In this document: positions 26,125-39,195 of the stretch, piece after piece | Position numbering within the stretch: the stretch's first letter is position 1 | How the letters are laid out: each line of letters begins with the position of its first letter | Origin: Distichodus sexfasciatus | Taxonomy: Eukaryota; Chordata; Actinopteri; Characiformes; Distichodontidae | NCBI GenBank assembly: GCA_032718565.1 | Contig: JAVGVS010000001.1 | Location: 7,143,162-7,207,161, forward strand | Length of the DNA: 64,000 nucleotides | Reading direction: 5' to 3' | Notes under the pieces: generated by a model | Told to the model about the DNA's origin: nothing | Seen by the model: only the letters and a program-made list of their open reading frames with translations | Database searches by the model: none | Program-made: the position numbers and the translations under genes

Positions 26125-27709
26125 GACATAGACACAAAAAACATCATTTTTGTTACTCGCTTATCTCCCAGATTCAATCTCAGAACTAGAGCTTGCTTAG
26201 ACTAACTTTTTTTCTCCCTCCTTTTTCTTTTTCTCTGCGGCTGTGTCCTCGAGGCTTCGCGCTCGCACAGAAGTGCTCACACAGCAGAACTTTACACGCA
26301 CACGGGAGAATCAGCTCAAGAAGTTTGCAGACCTTGGCAGTGTTTTGCGATGGGTTCAAAATAATGACCAATTCCATATTCCCGACGTTGTGCGCCCGTA
26401 TCTGTATCTGGGCTTGCGTGCCTGCGCCGGCGCTTGCTGTGGCCCGAGAGCAGAACAAACTCATTAAAGCTCACCTTGCACACTGCCTCACGGAATCATT
26501 GAAAATTCCACCTTGGAGCTCAATAATACCTCCCAAGCCCTATGCATTAATGACAAAGGCAAAAGCCAGTTTTTTCCCTCAGCTCCAACCAGCACATACA
26601 TCAACAGCAAGTTTCACACCAATACAGCAGCAATCAATAAACGCCTCTGTCTGTCTGCCCGACATAATTTCTCCATCTGATAAGGAGACGGGAGGCTTGT
26701 AAAGAGATATTAGAGTTTTCGCCGTAGAAGGACATGACAGTGCTCCCACAGAGAAGGACGATTCTTAATGGCAACTGAGGAGATCAGCCTTTGTCCTCGG
26801 CCTGCAGAGACTCACTATTAGTTACACTGATGGATCTCTTAAGACATCAGAAGAGAGATTAGAGCACACTTGACTGTGAAAAACAATCCCAGCAGTGGGC
26901 CTCTCTCTCCCCCAGCCTGATCGATGCCCACTCAAACAGGACTTGTCAGGACTGGGCCGCTTTGATTGGCCGGCACCCGAGGAACAGACAGTAGACAAGT
27001 TGACAGACCCCCACCCCCAAGCCTTCATCGATCTTTTAAAGGCTCCACACACCCACACATACACACAGTTCCACAGTGAATGTCGGTCCAACGTGACACG
27101 TACACGTCAACACACGCTCACGTACACTCCTGCAGACACATTCTCACTTGCAGTCATGCGGAAAAGATCACACGCACCGAGCACGTTCGCACAATCACGC
27201 ACATGTCCAGGAGTTTTGAAGTTTAAAAAAAAAACAGTGAAAGAAGAGCTTTGTGTAGGGTGTGAATGTTTACAGAGAAGTCAGAGAAAGTTCTCAGCAC
27301 AGAAAAAACATAAGTGGAATGAATTCATTTACACCGACAGCTCAGAAGCAGCGCCGTTCAAAGAGATCTTTGTGTAATAGATTGCTGCACTTACGCGCTC
27401 GTCCACAATATCTCATTAATCACAGACAACCGGCCTCTCCAGCTCGACAAAGATTGGGCAGACACTCAGGAATGAACAATCAGGGGCCTCGCTGATCGCG
27501 CCTGAGCCCCATTAGAGGAGGGTTTGTTTGTGCTGAACTTGCCGCTGCAGAAACTGACAGCTGCCCGTAAGTACTTCATGCAAGCTCACAGATAAACTAA
27601 GGAGAACCATTAGAAAAATCACTGCATAAGCCATAATGAGATTACAGGCAATAAATAAATTTATTTGCCTTAAATAAAGTTATTTTTAAGTTATTTCTCT
27701 ACGTTTGAC

Positions 27710-27879
27710 CCATTCGTGAAGGAGCAGTGGGAAGCCTTTTTGCAACTCCCAGGGAGCGGTGCTTGGGGACGGTACCTTGCTCATGAGTACCTCAGTGGTA
27801 CCTTTACTGGTCCAGGACTTAAACCGGCAAACATCCGATTGCAGGGGCAAATCCCTAACCATTACACTACCACTGCCCC
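27710..27879 (-). repeat. tRNA-derived SINE
   Basis: On the minus strand the head reads GGGGCAGTGGTAGTGTAATG. It has a perfect A-box (TAGTGTAATGG, 27859-27869) and a B-box-like GGTTTAAGTCC (27815-27825), spaced as in a tRNA. The body continues with GAGCAAGGTACCGTCCCC and CCCACTGCTC, characteristic of a widespread fish SINE. It is followed on the plus strand by a TCTG/TCTA tetranucleotide tract and then the 27936 hAT-like element. Confidence 0.78.
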
Positions 27880-27884
27880 ACATC

Positions 27885-27927
27885 CATTTATCTGTCCGTC
27901 TGTCTGTCTATCTGTCTATCTATCTAT
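27885..27927. repeat. TCTG/TCTA tetranucleotide microsatellite
   Basis: An imperfect run of TCTG and TCTA units lies between the SINE head and the hAT-like element, ending at that element's left target duplication. Confidence 0.75.
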
Positions 27928-27935
27928 GTTGCGTA

Positions 27936-28968
27936 CAAAGGTGGGTGGAGTAGCCAAAAATCTTACTCAAGTAAGAGTATTGTTACTTCAGAACAATATT
28001 ACTCAAGTAAAAGTAAAAAGTAGTAATCCAAAAAATTACTCAAGTAAGAGAAAAAAGTACTCGGTGAAAAAACTACTCCAGTAGTAACTGAGTAACTTCT
28101 GAGTAAATTAAAGATTTATTGGTTAATCATATAATCGAATATGCAAAAATATAAAATAACAATGTACAATGTGTTTGGATATAACCAAACAATATTACAT
28201 TAACAATAGAAAATAATAAATTTAATCTATACAAAGTAACAGAAATTAAGGCTAATTCAGCCACAATAAACAGTACAATAATCTGTAATAACTTAATAAC
28301 TTTTTTAGTTTGAACAAGGCTCAGCAGGCGGAGATTACACAGTAAAACAAGAACAGGGCAGTCTGTGCATAAACTGTCCAGTGTGTGTGTCTGTCTGTGT
28401 ATGTGTGTGGGTGTGTGTCTGTCTGTCCGTCTGTCTGTCTGTGTGTGTTTGTGCATGTGTGTATGTAAGTGTGTCTGTGTGTGGGGGGGGGGGGGTCTGT
28501 GTATGTATGTGTGTGTGTGTCTGTGTATGTCTGTGCATGTGTGTCTGTCTGTCTGTGTTCGTGCGTGTGTGTGTGCGTATGTGTACGTGTGTGTGTTTGT
28601 GCGTGTCTATGCCTGTGTGCACGTGTGTGTGTGTATGTGTGTGTGTATGCATCTGTGTGTGTGTCAGTGTCTGTGTCCGCGCATGTTTTGTGTGTGGTCA
28701 TGTGACTGCCTAGCTCCGTTTGATTGGTGGAACAGTCATTTAGGAGGAAGTTTCTGACAAAACAAACAGGTCGTGCATCGGATAACAGGTGAATAAAAAT
28801 AAAAGTAGCGAGCGAAATGTCGCTCAATGTAACAGAGTAAAAGTAGTGTTATTCCTTCACAAATATACTCAAGTAAAAAGTATGTTGTATAAAAACTACT
28901 CAGTTTATCCAAAAAGTTACTCAAGTAAATGTAACGGAGTAAATGTAGCGCGTTACTACCCACCTCTG
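27936..28968. mobile_element. Non-autonomous hAT-like DNA transposon (1,033 bp)
   Basis: The termini are CAAAGGTGGG and, as reverse complement of the right end, CAGAGGTGGG. Flanking 8-bp copies GTTGCGTA (27928-27935) and GTTGTGTA (28969-28976) agree at 7 of 8 positions, fitting a hAT target duplication. Subterminal zones on both sides are filled with ACTCAAGTAA-type units, possible transposase-binding repeats. There is no transposase. The middle is occupied by a TG-rich satellite (28379-28690), which produces long spurious ORFs in several frames. Confidence 0.83.
28379..28690. repeat. TG-rich imperfect satellite inside the hAT-like element
   Basis: About 310 bp of TGTGTG, TCTG and TATG units with an internal run of 13 G near 28483-28495. 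ORFs here encode only Cys/Val-rich or His/Thr-rich low-complexity peptides and are not genes. Confidence 0.9.
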
Positions 28969-31900
28969 GTTGTGTAACAAAACATGCATTGTATCCTAAT
29001 ATTTATCATCAATCTCTCATTGTGTTTTGTTAATACAAATATACAAAAGTTTTCAAATCAACAGCATTCTCTAAATGAAAGGATGAACAAATAGTTTTCC
29101 TAAAATGAATAATGAATGGTCCTGAAAGACAAAGTAGTTCTCAAGCAGTTGTTTTGTTCTGTCTGAAGTAGTTATTTTTCTGTCTTTATCTAAAAAATCA
29201 GGACTTCATAATTTCTACACTAAATCAATCATGTGGTGAAAAAAAGACTTGTTTTACCCTTTAAGTAAAAAAGATGGCTAAAGTTGCATTGGAGTCATTT
29301 AATATTTCATGCATGGAGTGAGATAAAAGTAAAAAAAACAAATCTGAACCTGTAACAGTGCTGCTCTTTTCTCCACCTGATAGGAGGTGACACGCTGCTG
29401 ATGGCGGGGATCGGCGGGGAGTTAAGGCCGAGCACAATGCGATTACAGTGGGGCTTCCACTGGATGACTGTGCTGAATGTGCTGAGGAAATCACAGGGCT
29501 ATAGGAATGTCCCCCTACTGGGTGCACACATGGTATTTCGCTCGGCTTCTCCACATCCCTGCTGGAGCTGCGGCCTGGACAATGAACCCAGCAAAGCCCA
29601 TGAGCGCTCTCTTATTGGGGCCGGATCACAAAGCCGTGTCATAGAGCACTGGGCCTTGTAACCGCGCCTAGTGAGCTGGTGTGCCATGCAGCTATTCGCT
29701 CCCCACATGCTCTCCTCCATGCAAAAACAATATAGGCCTTTTCAAACAAAATGGTGCTTATATTTAAACATGAATAATGAACAAGTATTTAAATCGGTTT
29801 TATGGTGCCATAAATAAAAGCTGGAGTAGATTCAGCGACCCAGTGCGTCAAATGGCGTGAGAACAGGCGATGATGATAAATGCCATCTATTTATTGCCAT
29901 GGATCTCACTTAGTAAAAATGTTGGATTTGGATGAACTCCCCTCTGCTCTTCTGATGTATTTCTGGACCTCCTCTGGCATTGATTCCTCTTAAATGCAGG
30001 CTAAACAGCAGCAATCATAATTATTCCAATTAAAATGATGAGTAATAAGGGTGCCAATTCTTCATACACCTGGAGACAATTTTCTGATGCTTCTTACACT
30101 ATAGTGCAATAATTACCATTGATACCAGGCATGTAATTTCCATTTGTGCATTGTTCTTTAAATCGCATCTGCAATTTCCACTGAACAAACAATTACAAAT
30201 TAGAACATGTGGTTGTATTCCCTTAAAATCGATTGAAAAGACACAGACATTATGCATGATGCAGGGACAAAACAACATCCCACCCACATACCTGCGCTCC
30301 CACAGGATATTTTAAAACATTCATATTTTTATGATAAAAGATATAAATACAATTTTTGAATACATTTTAAATATCTTTCACATAGCAATCAGAGATGTGG
30401 GAGTGCATGTTTAATTTATGATGTGTTGATTAACACACTTTTATTATAATAATATGCAGCTCGTTCTGATATATCTGTTAGACAAGAATTTGCATGGTAA
30501 CGACATGTAAATGACAGTGAGTGGCAACCTTTCCCCACCTATTTAAATGTAAATCAATCTATTAATTAGTTTGTCCTCATTAACCATGGCAAGTCATCAA
30601 TGCCACTCCAGTAATAACTCACACAGAATTGCATTTTAAAATGAATTAGAATTACGGCCTTATAGAAATTGTGTAGATGTATGACTTTGTAGGTACACAC
30701 TGCCTAAAAGGCGTTTCTGCAATTTCTCTTTTAAAGATATAATGCTGTGCTACTTTAACTCCCATCCACCTATAAGTCAGCACTGATATTAAAAAAAGAA
30801 GCACAAATGCACACACATTTAGAGACTAAAACATCCATATGCAGAACAATTAAACAGGTCTATTACTTGATTTAAAGTCATTTATATCCATAATGTGGGC
30901 TGGTTTCAGCTGTGTAAACGGAGGAAGGATTTTCAAGGAAATTAAGAGCGCCTGATGTCATTGTTTTACTGCTGTGAGCTGGAAGCAATGTCTTTTCTTT
31001 GGCATTCTAATCTCTGAACATAACAAAAAATGTGCACGGTGTTTAAGCATTAATTGTGTGGAGCGAAGTCTGAGAGAGTGGCCCTTGGCAGACAATCAGC
31101 ATTCTTTGGGTGAGCTCTGAGAACAAGAATAGGGTGATGATGGACAAATAATTACATATTGGATCTCATCAATTCCATTTACCGCACTTCTATGGGGATG
31201 GAGATTGCAGGCTCAGATCTATCTTGTCAATCAGAACAGAAAGGATGCATCATGACCCAAAGTCTCCAGCCATGAGGATCAAATGGCTTTCTTTAATAAG
31301 GAAGGCTTTGTATAAGTATAGGGTCCGCAACTTGGATACCGTACTCGTCCATATAATACTTAACCAAAACAGCTAGAAGGAATCCAAGAATCTGAAAAAG
31401 GAGATCAGTATCTCTTTAAACCCAGTTTTTGAATTCTCTGTGGATTCAATCCCACACCCTTTCGATAAATGCCTCTATGGTGTATTTGTACTGTGGGGAA
31501 AAATGTTGAGAGATTAATAAGAAAAGGGAGGGTGAAAAACGTCCTCCACTCAATTTCTCCTGATGAGTATATTAATCTTAGTGGACTGTCCTCTGTGGCA
31601 TTTCAAGTCTCCACGGTCCCTTGCCCTGGCTATATGTGTTTAAAGACACATCTCCCAGACAGTGGCTTCCTGAAAGGTCAGCGCTCATCTCAAAGGCATC
31701 CCACAACCTTTAAAGGTCTCTTCTTTTGTCCCCTCTTTAAGTGGCAGGCACTTCAAAGAGCTCCTGTTTGGAGTTTCTCACCACAGCTAGATTACAAGTT
31801 CTGATCTGCTGCCTGAATTAAAGCGCAATGATGCCTCGGGGTCCGGCCTTCATAGGGCCGCCTGATAGCATCACCCAGAACATCTTCCACAAAAAAGTGA

Positions 31901-34900
31901 CTCTGTTGAGTCTCGGCTGTGGTTCAGGGCTCCTGGCTTTCATCATCGTAAGCCCCAGAGCGCAGCGTTTTCCGGGTAGCCATTGTAGCCTCCACGCACT
32001 GCTGCTCTGGAAGATCCAGTGTTATGCTTGGCATTCAAGGTGGAGAGCCTGCTAAAAGGTTGGGGAGCTGTGCAAGTGCACTGGAGCCTGAAATGCTTTA
32101 ATAAGCTGAGGGTGCAGAAATCTTAGTCTCCCTGGAGTGACGTGTAGACTCACCAGACTGATCAACACTACACTGTGGAGGAATGGTCTCTCGCTGAAAG
32201 GTACCAAAGCAGCAAGACTTCCTTGAACTCCTGGACCTGGCTTTTCCCTGGCGTTTCCTGTGACTGGGTTTTTTCTCCTGTGAATGCCACGTTTGCACTG
32301 ACAGTCCTACTCAAGGGGACAGGGATATTTGACAAGTCTGTCACGAGACGTAGTGTTCCATCCTTGCCCCAGAGAGGATGCTGTCACTGGACATATTCAA
32401 GCAACATCCTGCTTATGAACTCACAGATGGTTTGGAGAAGTTGAAATGACCATCTGGGTACATGTAACCGAAGTCTAGTTCTGTCTTAACAGCATAACAA
32501 TTGGTGTCAGCACTTGTTAGTCAAACACAAAGAGGAAGGAATTTCCTGAATGTCACACAGTTATGAACGCCACTTCCAAATGTCAAACACTGTCTGCTTA
32601 ACATCACTGAGCGGTGATTTTAACAGCATGTAATATGATGCAACCTTCAACTAATTCTGAACATATTCATCTAATTCTCCAAGTATAACATTTGATTTTT
32701 AGAACAGTTGTATGATTAAAGCTAGAAAGTTCCAGAACACTGCAAAACTTTAGATATATTAAATCAACTTTACTGGATATATCAATTCATTTGACATTCA
32801 TTGGAGACAAAAGAACAGAATGTTTTTGTTATCTGATCAAAAGAGCAGCCTTGCAGAAACTCTGCAGGTATTTTGTGCAGCTCACAATTGTTGGTAGGAG
32901 CACAGCATGTCTACTTAATCACGTGGACACTGGGAGCCCTCCCTGGGGCTTAGCAAGGAGCAGGCATAGAAAAAATTACATGTTGGGGCCCCATGGGACA
33001 CCACCACACAAACACACAGTGTACTCATTTATAAAAGAATAAACAAACACTTGCAAGACAATACACTAAAGCAATTAAACACTTTTCTCACACAACACAT
33101 AGAATAAATAACAAATGCACCATGATTACTCTGCAAGATCATGTACCAACAATATTTCATGGTAAATTATAAGTATTGTGTTTGTGTTGTGTGCAGTAGA
33201 TGCTCGATGCAGCCTTTCAAATACTTATTTATTCTTAATAGGAGCACAAATGATGTTAATGAGAGATATATGTGATCATGAACATTTTTACTGTTATTCT
33301 CTACACTCCGTCTTGAATAAGCAGAATAATTAGACCTCAATCTTATTCCTTTTTGCTGTAAAAAATTAAAAAAAACTTTTATTAAAGGCTAGCTGCCAAA
33401 ACAAACTGCAAAACTTAAAGCTTCTTAGGAACGTAATTAGATGTTAACTGGTAATACATTTATATGTTAAAATTGATTCTTCAGGTAAATGTATGTATAA
33501 TAAATGGAACGTGGCATTATTTGATTCACCACGTGCATCACACTGAGCTCTGTATGCAGTGATACTATTCTATACTTCACACTGTAACTCCATATTGTCT
33601 ACAGAGCACCAGAAACAAATCCCAGTGGAGATCTTACAGTCGAACCACCTACCGCCATGAAGAAGATGAAACGGAGAAGTCAAACAGCACAACCCCGGCA
33701 CCGGCTTCAAAGCAAAAGGTCAAGGACTCCAGCTCTGCAAAGCGTGTGTCCCACAGCAGGGCCAGGGGAATCCAGGCAGGCCAAATGACAGAGTGGACGG
33801 TCTAAGAGTGGAAGGTCTAACACACAAATACCAGTTTGGTCTCATATTGTTTTAAAATAGCTTCCCACTGTAGAAGAGGTGTCACAGAAGGGTTACGATG
33901 GTGAGTGCACTGAGTGAAAGAAGGACTTTTATTTGCCCTCCCACAAAAATGTGCATTTCACCATCAGATGGGAACACAACAGAAACACAGGTTTGCTGTG
34001 TGAATTTTTTCAAAGAACAGGCGTTCATTTACCATTCCCGGCGTACCAAGTGTGAGAACAACAGAGGTGTAAACCAGCGTAAGCAAAGTGTTAATTAATA
34101 ACACTCTTGACAGGACTGAAATAGGATTTGTCAAAAACATGGTGCCAAAAGAGACGGCCATTGTGTCAGCCACTGCTGAATGGACCACTTCCCTCTGAGC
34201 AGAGTGAGCTAAAGCCCGGTCCGAAGCAGGCTCCCAACGCTGGCTGTCAAGAAGGCCTTTTCCCGCTGTCAGGCCAGCACAACGCTCATCGATCACAGTC
34301 ACGCCCCCTCCCAACCCACGTCCCATCCACCACCGGGTGTCCATCCCAAATAAACAACTCTATCCATTGCTTGCATCTGCAGCCTGGGGCTCACATTCCT
34401 GGGCCTGTGGTTACCATCTCTGAACTGAAAAACATAGGATCTTGCAGAAGAAGGAGCAAGAGTTCTGTCCCGACCCCTTCCTCCTGTAAAACTCGCTCTG
34501 GAGCCGTGGAAGGTATGGCGATAAATGATCATATGGAAAAACAAACACATTTTGACGATGAGAAGAGCGGTGACAGTCCAGGGAGCCATGCTGAGGCCCA
34601 GAAGCTCAGCCCATTTTCCCCACATTTAATGGCTGGGTCTCAATTTGAGAATGGCGTCTTTAATGAAACGGCAGTGTTTGTGAACTCACACTATTATTTA
34701 GCCTCCTCCTTTCCCGCAAGATTATGTGTGGAAACAGCATTACTGCTGTGGGGGTTTCTCAAATTTAATTAGTTTTTGTTACTGAAAGTAGAATGATGAG
34801 ATTTTCACAAGTCAAATATCTCCTGAGGTGTTTACTGAGAGGCATCAAGAAATAAAAGAGGAGGAAAACAGCAGAGGGCCACAAAGACTGGGGGAGAAAT

Positions 34901-37900
34901 AAAATAACCAACCACTGAATTGATTTATTTCTGGGGATTAAATTGAACTTTTCACACCATAACAAGAATCTTTCGGTTCTGTAAATGGGTTACAGCAAAA
35001 ACACTACTGACCTAAATAAACAAAATATATTTCCTTGATATTTTTCTTGCTTTTGATTGTCTGTGAAAACTGTTGTCAACAGAATTAAAAATGTATTCTC
35101 ACTTTGAATTGGTCTTCTACAGTTCTTATTTTATAAGTCCATCCTGAGCCCATCTCACTTCAATTTGTCCATGGAAAATGTCAAGCCTTTCGTCTTTATG
35201 GTGGAAAAAGCCTTGGGGTCTGTGGGGGGAAAAAGGCAGCTAGAAAAACAGTTGGAGAGTGAGTGTCCCCTAACTTCAAATTGATAGAAAAACCAAATGC
35301 AATGAGTCAGAGGTACAATAATGGTTTCCATGTGGGACGTGACCTCAGTTTATGAAGGATAATTCCAGCATAAAAGGCCCAAAGCAAACCTGGCAATGGC
35401 TGTGCTCTGAAGAACAAAGTCATGTGTCTGATGTATGAGTAGGCAGTTTGTCCTGCAAAGGTGTCAAACAATTACCATATGAGGTAAGGACACAAATAAA
35501 GTGCCCCACAGTCCAAGGCCATGAATCAATGCCTGACTAATACAGTTTGAGTCTAGTGGGGCAGAAAGAGCCTGAGGAGGCACTGTGATCGTGAGGTGAG
35601 TAAACTCTCAGTTCGAGCCATTGCTCTCTCCAGTACACACTCTCTCAGCAACCCTACATCTCCACCCTGACTCCAGCTAATGCCAGCCAACTCAACACTT
35701 ACGGGTCAGGGGAGATTGAATCAGTTGAGTCCATATGACAAAGTGGAGGCAATAAACCGACACAGCATTCCTAAGCAAGCCAGCTCAGCAAACAAACTGA
35801 AATCGAGGAGACTTGTTTCTGCAACCATTTTTCCTTTAGTCCTTTTTTAGTGGGTCACTGCAAATGACAGCACTCGGCAAAACTCTGGCCTCTTATTCCA
35901 AAAGGGGAGGAGATCAAGGACACAACTCTGAAAGCTGTTATTGAAGAGTATGCACAATATAAACAAGTTCCAGAGACGCTGGTGTCTTATCACAGAGTCC
36001 GGACGTTGTGCTTATTCCAACACTGCTACGGCACTCACAAGTACACACATATAATCTTTCAGTCCAAAGATGATTTAGTGTGAGGTTGCAACTGAGTGCT
36101 ATAGCAACCAACAAAGTCTGAACAAGAAAACAAACCAGTCCTTAGAAAACAGAGAGTAGCCAAAATAAGACTCCGCTGTTTGACGTGTAACGTGTTTTCA
36201 CAGATTGCAATCAGATGCACACTCAAACACAGCTTCCTATTTATTCTCTCTATCGATGGGCGTTAATCACAAAAGAAGAAGGAGATTTGCCTGGCTTTGT
36301 CTGTATGAGAGTCTCCTGACTGGAAAGAGACAGAAAACAGTGCATTCTCTAATAAGCTAAGTGATTTTTTGTCTCTCAAGTCTGAGCAAAGGCAGGCCTG
36401 TTCAGAAGCCTGTTTGGTCTTCTCATTATTGCAAATGGCCCCATTGCAGTCCTGGACACAGATGAAGCCGGAAAATGCTGAAACCCCAAGGTGCAGAACA
36501 TCTCGCGTTCTGTTTTCCTTCCATGTGAGAGCACTTTGGCTGCTCCGAGGCTCCGCCATTGTTTTGCGAGGGCTGATGTGGACCATCGGAGGCGGAGTGA
36601 CACGCGGCGATGTCTTGACGATGTACATGAGCCCCGCGAATTTGTCCGAGGAAGAACAGAGGGGAAAGCGTTTAGAAAGAGAGGGTGGGGAGTGATCGAA
36701 AACACGTGGCATGCAATGGATGCTCAGGCACGCAAAGACGGACTTTGATCCGCCAGCCAATAGCACGAGCCACTGGGGCAGAGCACTGCTGCTCCAACCA
36801 CCTCACAGAGCATTGAGCATCGGCCGGGACCCAAAGATGGAAAAAACGACGGCCCCTCTGGCCTGCTCTTCTGAGGAGACTCTCTTCAGCAGATCTCTGG
36901 GCCTGTTCTACCGTGGCTCTTGCTGATGTCTCTACTGGTTAAGCTTTACGATGGCTGCCCATTAACTGGGAAAACGAGAATATGTCTAAATTAATATCAA
37001 TCAAACCCAAAGGTCACGCGCACGACTGTGGGAGTGCATCCTCTTTATGGTGGAGCCAATGTTTTACTTTGCTTTGGTGCGTTGTTAATTGTGTCCGCTG
37101 CGGTTAAGCATAAAACTAGTCAAGCTGAGCGCTGGGACAAGTTTGGACCTTAACAGTCGGCATGCGAGAATTAATGAGCTCCTCTAATGAGAAACAAACC
37201 AAAGCAAGCAAACAGGACCCCCTCCCAAGCATGCTCTGGTTATTTCTAAAGCTCAACATCATTATCACCGACATCCATCCATCCCTAAAGCAGAACGCTT
37301 GTGGAGGAATCAATAAAAATACACAACTGAAGAAACTCATTTGACTTAATTAAAAAGGAGGATCTAAAACAGACTTGCTTCTGATTAATGACCACACTTA
37401 GATGTGTACACAATTAGTTGGTTTGTCATATGTCAAAATTTCTCATCACAGACATCTTAGAGGCAAACGGTAGAACTAAACCAGGACAGAACTGTGGCTT
37501 GAAGCCTGGGACAGAGCATCACACAAACAAGATCAGTGCTCAAACCTGCCCAAAATAGTAAGAATAGTGTCAGTCTGCAGTCCCTTTCATCCAGTGAGGC
37601 CTTAAGGGCTTGTTAAAATAACCCATTGCGCTTTCTTCAGCAGCATTAATAAGATCTGATAACTAATCAGGGATCGCAGGCGTGGGGATTGTATATCCCG
37701 GTAAATCCATAAGGAATGTAAACCATTGCGACTCTCAAAGGAGCCCTGTGGCAGCTGCGAACATGGGAAGCCTAGCAAGCAGACCAGACATCCGGATCAT
37801 TTACTCATTGTGTTTGCTGTTTTAAGATCAAATTATGGTTCAAAAAATTTCACACAGATTTTAGACAGTTCATGCACCCTGTTTGATTGCGATAACAGGT

Positions 37901-38792
37901 CATGATTTCAGAGTGTTCTGAAGTTCTTGCAATTAAACTTACTCAGATAGAAAGTAAATGAACAAGGGCTTTAAGCTTTTTTATAGCTAATGTTTTTCTA
38001 GTAGAACTTCCCTCTAGTAGATAATGAACATCTGAAAATCCACTTAAGGCTCACATCCTCCAGGTTCAATTCTCTACTGATGCAAAAATTAAACACAGCA
38101 TCTCTGTGAGTATTTCTCTCTCTCTCTTTCGCACACACACAATTTCCCCATAGCTAGTGCATAATAAAACATTGCTAACTTAAACCATTGCAAGTGTTTG
38201 TATATGTTTGAGAGCTTACTTTGTACACACTGCTTTTCATTTGCTTTCACACACAGCAACATACAAAATACTCTGGAGAGCCAGTTCTTCAGTGCAGTGT
38301 CATCCCACAAAAAAAGGCCATCCTATGACTCAGATCCACTGTCAATGTGTTGAAATAGAGGCCTGCACACCTCAAAATACCCGTGTTAGTGCGACACTTA
38401 GGCTCCCTGCAGTAATCAATCCGTTAACACGGCGGGCCTGCAGAGAGATCTCTGAGTTAGGCCCCTTTCCCTACACATGTGGCTATGAGTGCGCTGGTGC
38501 AGCTGTCACCCTCTGGTAATATAAGCCCTTATTAGTGTCCATTAGTCTGGCCCGAAACTAATAAGAGATTGTCAAATACATCCAAACACTCACACAAACT
38601 CTACACATAAAGGAGGGCATTGCAAAGGGTGACATTAAGGCAAAACCTGAGGAGGTTTGTTGTAATGTGCCACGATCAGTTTCTCTGTAGAAAGATGACG
38701 CAGAGAAACGAAATGCTTAACTCACTGCAGCATCTCAGACAAAAGTCACTGCTGTTGTTTTTTTTAATGGAGGATTGATTAGGAGTTCCTGA

Positions 38793-39195
38793 CATTCACT
38801 CATTCATTCATTAATTCAAATATACACCCTCACCTTTTCAACACATCACTCACCTTTTCAACACATCACTCACCAAAATTCTCTCACATAATTTTCCCCC
38901 AATATAATAACTCACTAATCACAGATTTACTTTCATACTCATCATTCCCTCACCATCTCATCTTTGACTCACACTCGCCATTCCCTCATTCATTCATCAT
39001 TCCCGCACTTACTCATTGGTACCTAACACTCCCCAGTCGCTCATCATTCTCTCAATTACTATTCTTTTAATAACTCACTCACCTATCCACTCATTCACTC
39101 ACTAGCATCTCTCATTCATCCCTTCACTCACTCACCACTCACCCGTCATCCAATCCACCCGTTTACTCACTCACTCACTCACTCACTCACTCAGA
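38793..39195. repeat. CATT/CACT-type degenerate satellite
   Basis: About 400 bp dominated by CACTCATT, CATTCATT and ACTC units. It includes a perfect 20-bp tandem duplication (CACCTTTTCAACACATCACT, 38831-38870) and ends in a pure ACTC run. Confidence 0.8.

Noticed and set aside
27809..27879. Functional tRNA gene
   Set aside because: Promoter boxes are present, but the segment lacks a full cloverleaf with acceptor pairing and continues into a SINE body.
28321..28827. 168-residue His/Thr-rich minus ORF and Cys/Val-rich plus ORFs
   Set aside because: They are translations of the TG-rich satellite inside the hAT-like element.
34128..34772. 214-residue plus-strand ORF
   Set aside because: No recognisable domain, ordinary intronic composition, and mixed low-complexity and random sequence. 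A chance ORF in a 30-kb intron is likely.
36263..36766. 167-residue minus-strand ORF with overlapping plus ORFs
   Set aside because: No conserved domain recognised, and it does not fit the epha3 splice phases as an extra exon.
38793..39195. CRISPR-like array
   Set aside because: The units are short, variable tetranucleotides with no constant repeat and unique spacers, and the genome is vertebrate.
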